Assembly: GCA_023432005.1 (NCBI GenBank)
Contig: JAEYVF010000091.1
Location: 1 to 14,514, forward strand
From: Actinomycetes bacterium
Lineage (GTDB): Bacteria > Actinomycetota > Actinomycetes > Actinomycetales > Microbacteriaceae
Length of the DNA: 14,514 nucleotides
Direction: 5' to 3'
Shown here: positions 7,666-14,085 of the stretch, piece after piece
Layout of the letters: each line of letters starts with the position of its first letter
Numbering within the stretch: the stretch's first letter is position 1
Position numbers and translations under genes: made by a program
The notes under the pieces: model-generated
Database searches by the model: none
Told to the model about the DNA's origin: nothing
Seen by the model: the letters and a program-made list of their open reading frames with translations, nothing else

Positions 7666-8468
7666 CAGAACTCTCCCCGTCCGACCGCATCGAGAAGTGG
7701 ACCGTACCCGTTTGGCCCCAGCCAGAACGCAAGCATCTGCGTCATGGCCGTGCTGGTCCGTGTTGCACCCGTGATCGCATCGACCTCGTATTCGGTCGTT
7801 GCAGCACCGCGCGCGACGGACAACTGAAGCATGCCGTTTTCGTCCTCGATGCGCTTGCCTGCAAACTGCTGCCGCCAGGCGGCCTCATCTATCCGCGCTC
7901 CAAGCCCCGGGGTCTCGTTGTGCGACATCACGGCCAGGCCGGCGACCGTGTTCATGTCGCCCTCGATCGCGATCATCGCCTCGATCGCCCCCCCATAACC
8001 CGTTCCACTGATCGGCAGGATCACGAGTTCGACCTGTTCCTCGAGCCCTCGAAGCAGGTAGATCTGCTTCAAGTCGGCTCGGCTGCCGAGATTGGCGATG
8101 TCTTCCTGCGGCGACAACTCCGTCCAGTTCGACGAATCCGCCAATGCCCCTGGCAAAGTCTCGGGTGTCACATCCTGTGCAGCCTCGGCACGCCGGAGAT
8201 CCACCACCACCGTCGACAGCGTCATCTCATCAGAGGCAGCCAGTATCGCGGAAAGCCCGGGAATTTCTGCGAGCAGGGCTTCAAGCCGGGTCTGCTGCTC
8301 CAAGGCACGGTTCTGCGCCTGGATCGGACGCAGCACGACCGTAGCAGCCGTGACCAGCAGCGCGCACACGACTGAAACGACGAAGGCAACGGCGATGGTC
8401 TTGGTTCGGCTTTCATTGGGCAGCGACAGGATCCCTCGCCACAGCTTGATCGGGTTGAGCTCAGCCAT
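7665..8468 (-). CDS. nqrC: NqrC, periplasm-facing FMN subunit of Na+-NQR
   Basis: Carries a covalently bound FMN outside the inner membrane and takes electrons from the NqrD/NqrE iron site. 267 aa, close to the family size. An N-terminal membrane helix (about 24-46) is followed by the soluble FMN-binding domain. The attachment motif reads TGAT (233-236) in the context DAITGATRTS; T236 is the expected site for FMN transfer by ApbE. The GYGG motif (about 156-159) and the NETPGLG motif, both typical of the FMN-binding fold, are present. The start overlaps the nqrB stop by eight bases. This is the only subunit in the operon with a recognisable FMN-threonine motif. Confidence 0.95.
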   Translation of the reverse strand: MAELNPIKLWRGILSLPNESRTKTIAVAFVVSVVCALLVTAATVVLRPIQAQNRALEQQTRLEALLAEIPGLSAILAASDEMTLSTVVVDLRRAEAAQDVTPETLPGALADSSNWTELSPQEDIANLGSRADLKQIYLLRGLEEQVELVILPISGTGYGGAIEAMIAIEGDMNTVAGLAVMSHNETPGLGARIDEAAWRQQFAGKRIEDENGMLQLSVARGAATTEYEVDAITGATRTSTAMTQMLAFWLGPNGYGPLLDAVGRGEF

Positions 8469-9225
8469 GACGATATCTCCGAACAGCCTGCCAGACGGCG
8501 ATGGCTATCTCATCCAGTAGAGGTGCTGCGAGCGAAACCAGGAGTGCTGCCGAAACAGCAATCTGCACGGGAGCCGTCTCCCAAAATGCGGCAAAGAGCG
8601 CGGTCAAAGCGCCAAAGAACGCTCCATAGAGCCAACGCCCAAGCGGCGTCGATGCACTGATCGCTGGATCGCAGACGAGGAGAACCAGAACGAATGCGAC
8701 GGCACTAGTCAGCAGGTCCAAGTTGAACCCACCCGCAGCGATGAGCACCACAAGTGCGCCAACCAGGACGCGCCACGGCAGCACGCCAAAGAAAAGCAGT
8801 ATTGCCGCTGCCGGGATGGCGGCCCAGCCGATCTGAACCGGAAGGTGAGGCCAATCGGCGACAGGAAAGCCGAAGCCGAGGAACATGACGGTAACCACCG
8901 CCGGGCTCAGGACGCTCCGCCCCCAACCGCCAAAGGCCAGTTCGCCGAAAACGAAGCCGAAGCTGACGCCGATGGCCAACTGAAGTGGACCAACCTCGGG
9001 CGCTAGAACGGCGATCGCAAATGCGGATACTGCTCCGGCCGCGCTCGGCGGCTGAGCGCGGAAAAACGTAAACAGCGCCTGCCATAGCCCGGCCAGGACA
9101 AGGACGAACACGAGGCGACCGGTGCCCAAGACCCCTTCGTCCCAGATCCACGACACCGCAACCGGTAGCAATGCCGCCAGCAAAACCATGGCCACGGTCT
9201 CACGAGTCCAAATACCACGGATCAT
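8461..9225 (-). CDS. nqrB: Short NqrB-like subunit lacking the covalent FMN site
   Basis: Clearly NqrB/RnfD-like: the family segments LQLAIGVSFGFVFGELAFGG (81-100), GRSVLSPAVV (102-111), LPWRVLVGAL (149-158) and CDPAISASTPLGRWLYG (185-201) align with NqrB in order. It is only 254 aa, against roughly 410 for classical NqrB. Two parts are missing: the first ~100+ residues, and about 50 residues after the segment ending GFGFP (117-121). That second gap is where NqrB has its SGAT motif with FMN-bearing Thr (T236 in Vibrio). No (S/T)GAT occurs anywhere here. The gene is not broken: ATGA overlap with nqrA, 8-base overlap with nqrC, uninterrupted frame and about seven or eight hydrophobic segments. 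So it looks like a stable reduced variant. How electrons pass from NqrC to quinone without this flavin is unclear. Normal NqrB holds FMN, riboflavin and part of the quinone site. Confidence 0.88.
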   Translation of the reverse strand: MIRGIWTRETVAMVLLAALLPVAVSWIWDEGVLGTGRLVFVLVLAGLWQALFTFFRAQPPSAAGAVSAFAIAVLAPEVGPLQLAIGVSFGFVFGELAFGGWGRSVLSPAVVTVMFLGFGFPVADWPHLPVQIGWAAIPAAAILLFFGVLPWRVLVGALVVLIAAGGFNLDLLTSAVAFVLVLLVCDPAISASTPLGRWLYGAFFGALTALFAAFWETAPVQIAVSAALLVSLAAPLLDEIAIAVWQAVRRYRHG

Positions 9226-10547
9226 GCGTTCGCCTCGATGCGGTTTAGAGCAGCGCGCAGCAGATCCGAAAAGCGCGGCGAGGCCGCGGTAACGTAGTCA
9301 ACCAGCGCCAAGTCTTCTTCGACCAGCGAAAGGACATCAAGGTCCACTGCGGCCTCGTCGTCCCCAATGGAAAGCGCCCGCAAAAGGGCCATTCCTGGCA
9401 TAGCGCCCCCCAAAGCCTGCTCGACGGCCGCCGTAGCAATGACCGGTTCGGGGCGAGATGCGCGGCGCAGGGCGGCTTCAAGCCAGTGTCGGGGTGTCGG
9501 CTCGCGACGCTCGAGCACCGTAACCTGCCGATCGTGAAAACCGAGCCACCGCGACTCGCGCCCATCGAGGACCGAGCCGGACAGGATAATGCGCGGACCA
9601 GGTGACATGAAGGCGTAGCAGAGCTCGCGCAGATCGGCTCCGGGAGGGCAGCGGACGAGCCTCGCCTCGCGCAGTCCTGGCCCGGCAACGGTTACCACTT
9701 TCGTTTCGGGCAGCAGGCCCTCGGACAGCAGATGGCCGATGGCAACGACATCTTCGACGAAGATGTCCCAGACCTGTCGGCCGAGACGCGCGGGGAACAG
9801 CCGGTGGATCTGGAGGCCCGCAAGACCCTCGGGATGCAGTTCGCCCGTCCGAACTATCTTCAATCCATCGTGCGGGTCAGGGATGTCCGGTCCTCGGTCC
9901 TGGCAAAAGAATAGTGGCCCTTCGCAAAGGCGTGAGAGCGCGCGCAATCCGAGATTGAGCCGTGCGATATTCTCCTCTTCGATCGCGTAGCGCGGGTCCG
10001 GCGCCAGCGGACGGGTATCAACCGCCATGACAACAATCGCGGCAGGAGCCGTCGATGCATCGGGCACCTTACCGAAAGGTCGTGCCCGCAGTCGCATCCA
10101 GAGGCCGGAACTCTGAAGCAGGTGACGCAGCGCCACTGTTCCGCTTCCGCCTTCAAGCTCGCCGAGTGCCAAGCGGGTATCATACTGGTGCCGGTCGCCC
10201 GGACCTTCCCCCTGAACGATGAGGCTCGTCAGGCGGCGCCCCGCACCAGTTTCAAGTTCTGCAACCCGTCCCGCAATGGGTGCTGTGATGATGCACTCGG
10301 AACGTCGACGATCCCTCAGGACTGGCGCGCCTTGCGCAACAAGGCTGCCGACCTCGACCAAGGGCTCCACCCTGAACTCCAACCAAGGGGGCAGGCTCAC
10401 CCCGGCTTCGGATGTGCGGACTGTTTCTGGCATCCCTCTCGGGAGGGGCGGCGAACCCGCACGCACGGAGAGGCCGCGTTGCGTCAGACCTAGTATGGCG
10501 GATCCCCCCGTGGTTTGATTGAATCGGCGATGCCTTCCGCTTGACAT
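9222..10547 (-). CDS. nqrA: NqrA, cytoplasmic subunit of Na+-NQR, first gene of operon
   Basis: Peripheral cytoplasmic subunit implicated in quinone binding; it carries no redox metal. 441 aa from the ATG at 10547 (446 in Vibrio). An N-terminal barrel-sandwich region includes APIAGRV (89-95); near the C-terminus are IILSGSVLDGRE and RQVTVLE, matching the family's ISGSVL and QVTVLE, and the end (SPRFSDLLRAALNRIE) also matches. Sequence similarity to classical NqrA is weak in the first half. The start is uncertain. Recognisable homology begins about residue 20 (GLTQRGLSV), with no ATG, GTG or TTG just before it. A purine-rich GGGGGGA lies six bases before an ATA at 10496, so an unusual start is possible. 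The frame also opens further upstream with TTG at 10607, which I do not favour. The stop overlaps nqrB ATG (ATGA). Confidence 0.85.
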   Translation of the reverse strand: MSSGRHRRFNQTTGGSAILGLTQRGLSVRAGSPPLPRGMPETVRTSEAGVSLPPWLEFRVEPLVEVGSLVAQGAPVLRDRRRSECIITAPIAGRVAELETGAGRRLTSLIVQGEGPGDRHQYDTRLALGELEGGSGTVALRHLLQSSGLWMRLRARPFGKVPDASTAPAAIVVMAVDTRPLAPDPRYAIEEENIARLNLGLRALSRLCEGPLFFCQDRGPDIPDPHDGLKIVRTGELHPEGLAGLQIHRLFPARLGRQVWDIFVEDVVAIGHLLSEGLLPETKVVTVAGPGLREARLVRCPPGADLRELCYAFMSPGPRIILSGSVLDGRESRWLGFHDRQVTVLERREPTPRHWLEAALRRASRPEPVIATAAVEQALGGAMPGMALLRALSIGDDEAAVDLDVLSLVEEDLALVDYVTAASPRFSDLLRAALNRIEANA

Positions 10548-10569
10548 TACAAGGACTACCAGAGAACTT
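10541..10569 (+). promoter_or_regulatory. candidate -35 element for the cytochrome gene
   Basis: A consensus TTGACA lies at 10541-10546 in the short divergent region between nqrA and the cytochrome gene. At the usual 17-base spacing the -10 position reads GAACTT, a poor match; a more AT-rich stretch follows at 10568-10574. The element would overlap the beginning of nqrA if nqrA starts at 10547. The nqr operon presumably has its own promoter here too, but I cannot pick it out. Confidence 0.3.
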
Positions 10570-10601
10570 TTTATCCTTCCACCCACGCGAGGAAGCCGCT
10601 C

Positions 10602-11681
10602 ATGCAACTCAGATCAATTCTGCTTTTGAGCAGTATCCCCGCCATATTCGTGGTTGCGTCGGCAATCGGACAATCGCCGGAGCGCACTCCTAATATTGAA
10701 GAGATCACGCAATGGGCGCGATCCGGGCACGCAAATATCCATTCCGAGTCCTTTGCGCACTGGAACGATGCTGGCGAAATCCCGCCAGTTTGCTCCACCT
10801 GTCACTCTGGAGCGGGGTTTCGCTCATTGTACGGGTTCGATGGCAGCACGCCTGGACTTCCGCAGAGTCCCATACCCGTTGGCGGGGTGGTGGACTGCGA
10901 CACCTGCCACCATCCGGGTCTTCCGAGCGTGACAGAGATCCGGCTCCCATCCGGCACTCAGCATCCGGTCGTCGGTGCTGAAGCGGCATGCATGACATGC
11001 CACCAGGGCCGGGCGTCGAGCGCGACAATCGAACGTGCAGTGGCCGACAGCTCTGAAGACCAGGTCAACCCAGAATTGTCTTTCGTCAATCCTCACTACG
11101 CGATAGCCGCAGCGAGCCTGCTGGGGGGCTCCGGCGCGTTGGGGTACCAATATCCGGGAAAGGATTACCAGCAGCGGTTTTTCCATGCGCGCCCGGTTTC
11201 CACCTGCGTGGGGTGCCATGAACCGCATAACCTGACCGTGGCGGAGGAGACGTGCACCACCTGCCATGAATCGGGCGATTCACGTGCAATCCGTATTTCC
11301 CGCCAAAGTTTCGACGGCAACGGCAATCTCGAGCAGGGCATCTTTGCCGACATAGCTAACAACCGGGAGCGGCTGTTCGCTTTGCTTGTCGATTACGCGC
11401 GAGAGGTGGCCGGAACAGCGCTGGTTTACGATGGAAATCGCCATCCCTACTTTTTTGCTGACCACAATGGCGACGGCTTGCCGGACCAACGCGAGGGTGC
11501 TCCGGTTCCGTACGCAAGCTGGACGCCACGGTTGTTGAAGGCGGCCTACAATTGGAAATTCGTGGGAGCGGACGCTGGAATCCACGTTCACAACCCCCAT
11601 TACGCGCTCCAACTACTCTATGACTCCGCCGAGGATATCTCGCTCGGCCTTGGTCGCGAGCTGACGGGCATGGCCCGCTAG
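10602..11681 (+). CDS. Secreted pentaheme c-type cytochrome
   Basis: Periplasmic (or exported) electron carrier, 359 aa. A Sec-type signal peptide spans about residues 1-24, ending near AIGQS. Five CxxCH heme sites: C64-H68, C99-H103, C130-H134, C202-H206 and C218-H222. Heme attachment takes place in the periplasm. A central stretch has the pattern NPHYAIAAA, then YPGKDYQQRF, between hemes 3 and 4. The C-terminal ~130 residues have no heme but contain DHNGDGLPD (an EF-hand-like Ca2+ loop pattern) and WTPRLLKAAYNWKF. I recognise the layout as a multiheme family but not a named protein. There is no second membrane helix, so it is probably soluble or loosely bound. GAGGAA lies upstream of the ATG. 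It diverges from nqrA across 54 bases and its stop abuts the stress-protein gene. Confidence 0.88.
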   Translation: MQLRSILLLSSIPAIFVVASAIGQSPERTPNIEEITQWARSGHANIHSESFAHWNDAGEIPPVCSTCHSGAGFRSLYGFDGSTPGLPQSPIPVGGVVDCDTCHHPGLPSVTEIRLPSGTQHPVVGAEAACMTCHQGRASSATIERAVADSSEDQVNPELSFVNPHYAIAAASLLGGSGALGYQYPGKDYQQRFFHARPVSTCVGCHEPHNLTVAEETCTTCHESGDSRAIRISRQSFDGNGNLEQGIFADIANNRERLFALLVDYAREVAGTALVYDGNRHPYFFADHNGDGLPDQREGAPVPYASWTPRLLKAAYNWKFVGADAGIHVHNPHYALQLLYDSAEDISLGLGRELTGMAR

Positions 11682-11692
11682 TGGAGAGCAAT

Positions 11693-12583
11693 GTGAAGGA
11701 GATCCTGTTCGCTACCGATTTCTCCGAACGTTCGGATCGTGCGCTACGACGCGCAATACTCATCGCGAAAGTGACCGGCGCTCGGCTGACGCTTCTGCAT
11801 GTGATCGACGATGATCGTCCTCGACGCATCGTTGACGGGGAACGCGATAGCGCAGAGCAGCTTCTGAATGAGCAGGCGCACACCCTGGCGACTGTGGACG
11901 GCATCACGAGCAGAGCGCAGATCATGATGGCTGCTCCGGCCGCCGGCTTGGCCAAGGCTTCGGAGAACTCGGCATACGATCTGCTCATCCTGGGTCAGCA
12001 TCGGCGGCAACTGATCAGAGACGCTTTTGTCGGCACGACTGCAGAACGCACGATACGGCAGGTTAAGGTGCCCGTACTGATGGTGAGCGGACCGCCCGTC
12101 GGCGCCTACCGACACGTACTTGTAGCCACAGATCTCTCGCATGGCTCGCGGGATGCGGCAGAAAAATCTACTCGACTTGGTCTGGGCGCTGGCGCGCAGA
12201 CCACGCTTCTTCACGTGTTTCTGGCGCCTGCGCTCCGCCTTACGATGGGCCACACCTTAAGCGCAGGCGCGCGGAACGACATTCTTTATGACGAGCGCAA
12301 GAATGCGTTGCGCGGTCTCTCTAGCTTTGCCCAATCACTCAGCTTGAACCGTCCCGAATTGGCCGTGAGGCACGAGGATACGACGACTGCGCAGGAAATT
12401 CTGACCGCAGCAGACGAGAGCGGCGCGGACCTCATAGTTGTAGCCTCCCAGAGCAAGGGCGGTGTTGAAAGATTCCTGCTAGGAAGCGTCACTGAAAAGG
12501 TTCTGGCTGAATCATCGGTAGACGTTCTCGTCATTCCGCCAGCACCTGCAGGTGGCAGTGAAGACGTGCTTCCTGATGTCTAA
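11693..12583 (+). CDS. Tandem-domain universal stress protein (UspA family)
   Basis: Cytoplasmic protein of two fused UspA domains, 296 aa from GTG 11693. Domain 1 begins VKEILFATDFSERSD and ends near VPVLMVSGPP; domain 2 begins HVLVATDLSHGS and ends VDVLVIPP. Usp proteins are induced by growth arrest, redox or energy stress; some bind ATP through GxxG(9x)G(S/T). Here both copies deviate: domain 1 has GQHR...GT and domain 2 ASQS...GS, so ATP binding is doubtful in both, though the GSVTEKVL end of domain 2 is canonical. I chose GTG 11693 because GGAG lies six bases upstream and Usp proteins usually start right before this strand. A GTG at 11681, overlapping the cytochrome stop (TAGTG), would add four residues. 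Likely co-transcribed with the cytochrome. Confidence 0.9.
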   Translation: MKEILFATDFSERSDRALRRAILIAKVTGARLTLLHVIDDDRPRRIVDGERDSAEQLLNEQAHTLATVDGITSRAQIMMAAPAAGLAKASENSAYDLLILGQHRRQLIRDAFVGTTAERTIRQVKVPVLMVSGPPVGAYRHVLVATDLSHGSRDAAEKSTRLGLGAGAQTTLLHVFLAPALRLTMGHTLSAGARNDILYDERKNALRGLSSFAQSLSLNRPELAVRHEDTTTAQEILTAADESGADLIVVASQSKGGVERFLLGSVTEKVLAESSVDVLVIPPAPAGGSEDVLPDV

Positions 12584-12629
12584 TACAGGCGACGCACGCA
12601 AAGCTTATCGTCAAGAAAATTAGGAAGGA

Positions 12630-13476
12630 ATGAACATGCCACTGGCTCGGTTTGCCTATCTGCCGCTGATCACCTACCCCGAACCCGTTTCCGATGACGC
12701 TATCGAAGCGGCCATTGAAGTGGCGGAGGCGCTTGGGTGTGACGTTCACGCGACGACCCTTTTCGGCAGACATACCGAGCGTTTCAACACCGATTGGCGG
12801 ACTATTAATCAACATTCCGGAGATGGTCCGGACTGCGGAAGAAAACAGCCGGAACCATTGTGGGCGCCTGCATAAACTGGTGGTTGACCGGGCAGGCTCA
12901 CGCGTTAAATCGCATTGCTCAACGCGGAAAGTACACGCTGGTGCCGAGGGCGACGCGGCAGCGGTCGAGGCGCGGTACTATGATCTCACGCTGCTCCCGC
13001 TTCCCAAAGGCAGCGCCACGGCGCGCGACCACGCACAATCCGTCATCTTCGGTGCAGGTCGTCCAGCTATTCTGGTCCCTTCCTCTGTCAAATCGGAGCC
13101 GCTCAAGCACGTGGCAGTGGCTTGGGACGGAAGTCGAGTCGCTGCCCGTGCGCTCGCCGATGCCATGCCGTTTCTGGCTGAGGATACGCAGCTCACGATC
13201 CTTACCGTTCAAGGTGAGAAGGCACTAGAACGACGCGACATTGCTGAAGATTTAGCATCTTCGCTGAAACTGCGCGGCCATAGTGCACGAGCCCAAAACG
13301 TGGCTCTCGGCGGCCGAAAAATTGCAGAGGCACTCCAGGATGCGGCGCTTGAATCGGGCTCAGGACTGTTGGTGATGGGCGGCTTCGGCCACTCGCGCGT
13401 TCGCGACTTTGTACTCGGCGGCGCAACGCAGGGCGTCTTTGCGGACACCCGTCTGCCGATCCTGCTTTCGCATTAG
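12630..13476 (+). pseudogene. Universal stress protein gene split by a +1 frameshift
   Basis: UspA-family gene read in two frames. The first (from ATG 12630 or 12636, after AGGAAGGA) encodes MPLARFAYLPLITYPEPV... through GCDVHATT; the second, entered at about 12757, continues FSADIPSVSTPIGG..., DLTLLPLPKG, then domain 2 with HVAVAWDGSRVAARAL and the GGFGHSR...LGGAT motif, to the TAG at 13476. Joining across CCCTTTT at 12757-12763 by skipping one base gives a continuous protein of about 280 aa that matches alphaproteobacterial Usp proteins as I recall them. As written, the first frame ends at 12875 with unrelated sequence, giving a truncated product. The second half could only be made from an internal start. 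A one-base insertion in a C/T run may be a real mutation or a sequencing error. Everything else looks well conserved, so any loss would be recent. Confidence 0.85.
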
Positions 13477-13524
13477 TGATGAGGTACAGCAACAGCCGCT
13501 ACTCCTATCGCGGGCGGCGGTAAC

Positions 13525-14085
13525 GTGGACATCCTATCGGCTCTTGCGGGCGGCGACAGGAGATCCATTGGCCGAGTCGGTGCCGTTGTACCATTCGTGC
13601 TCGACCATCCAGAGCAACTCTCGGTCCTGGTAGATGGCATGGGGAGCGAAGACGAGGTGCTCCGGATGCGCTGCGCGGATGCTGCAGAAAAGATTTCGAT
13701 CAGCAGACCTGATTGGTTCGTTCTCCACCGCTCACAGCTTCTCCAGTTGGCGCTCACGAGTACCCAGCAGGAACTGCGCTGGCACATGGCCCAGATGCTG
13801 CCGCGCATCGGCCTCGATGCCTCCCAGCGGGAAGTCGCGATTGGGGTTTTGTTGGAGTATCTCAGGGACAAAAGCCGCATTGTCACGACTTCAAGCATGA
13901 CATCCCTGTTCGAGTTTGCCCGCGAGAACCCGCCTCTTCAACGAAAACTCGTGACCATTTTGGAAGGTTTCCTAGCGAGTGGGAGCGCGGCAGAGCGCAG
14001 CCGGGCGGAGAAGCTCCTCAGAGAACTCGACAACTTCGCGGGTGGAGGAGACAGACCATCTGGAAGCGCGCCCAGGCGCCGTTAG
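13525..14085 (+). CDS. HEAT-repeat-like protein of unknown function
   Basis: 186 aa from GTG 13525, 48 bases after the stress-protein gene. The sequence is mostly amphipathic helices in pairs about 35-40 residues long, for example DEVLRMRCADAAEKIS, QELRWHMAQMLPRIG, SRIVTTSSMTSLFEFA and ERSRAEKLLREL. The 'changed context, then A-A-x-x-L' rhythm is typical of HEAT/ARM-type solenoids, which usually serve as protein-protein scaffolds. The C-terminal tail is Gly-, Ser- and Arg-rich and looks disordered. No signal peptide, membrane helix or catalytic motif is seen. It is probably the last gene of the cytochrome-stress protein unit. Its partner is unknown. The start is the first plausible codon; no strong Shine-Dalgarno is visible, so a later start is possible. 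Confidence 0.75.
   Translation: MDILSALAGGDRRSIGRVGAVVPFVLDHPEQLSVLVDGMGSEDEVLRMRCADAAEKISISRPDWFVLHRSQLLQLALTSTQQELRWHMAQMLPRIGLDASQREVAIGVLLEYLRDKSRIVTTSSMTSLFEFARENPPLQRKLVTILEGFLASGSAAERSRAEKLLRELDNFAGGGDRPSGSAPRRR

Noticed and set aside
8461..9225. The short nqrB as a pseudogene
   Set aside because: Its frame is clean, both ends are coupled to neighbours, and conserved segments remain in order; a compact variant fits better than decay.
3625..10547. An Rnf complex rather than NQR
   Set aside because: The operon has NqrA and NqrF with FAD/NADH domains, and no RnfB or RnfC iron-sulfur proteins.
10540..10553. CTTG-N6-CAAG as an FNR/CRP-type site
   Set aside because: FNR-type sites need TTG and CAA separated by eight bases; here there are six, and the inner bases do not match.
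10548..10607. nqrA start at TTG 10607
   Set aside because: It covers the whole divergent promoter region and overlaps the cytochrome start; the extra residues do not look like NqrA.
12543..12554. Perfect 12-base palindrome CACCTGCAGGTG
   Set aside because: It lies within the end of the first stress-protein gene, has no T-run and no second copy seen; probably coding chance.
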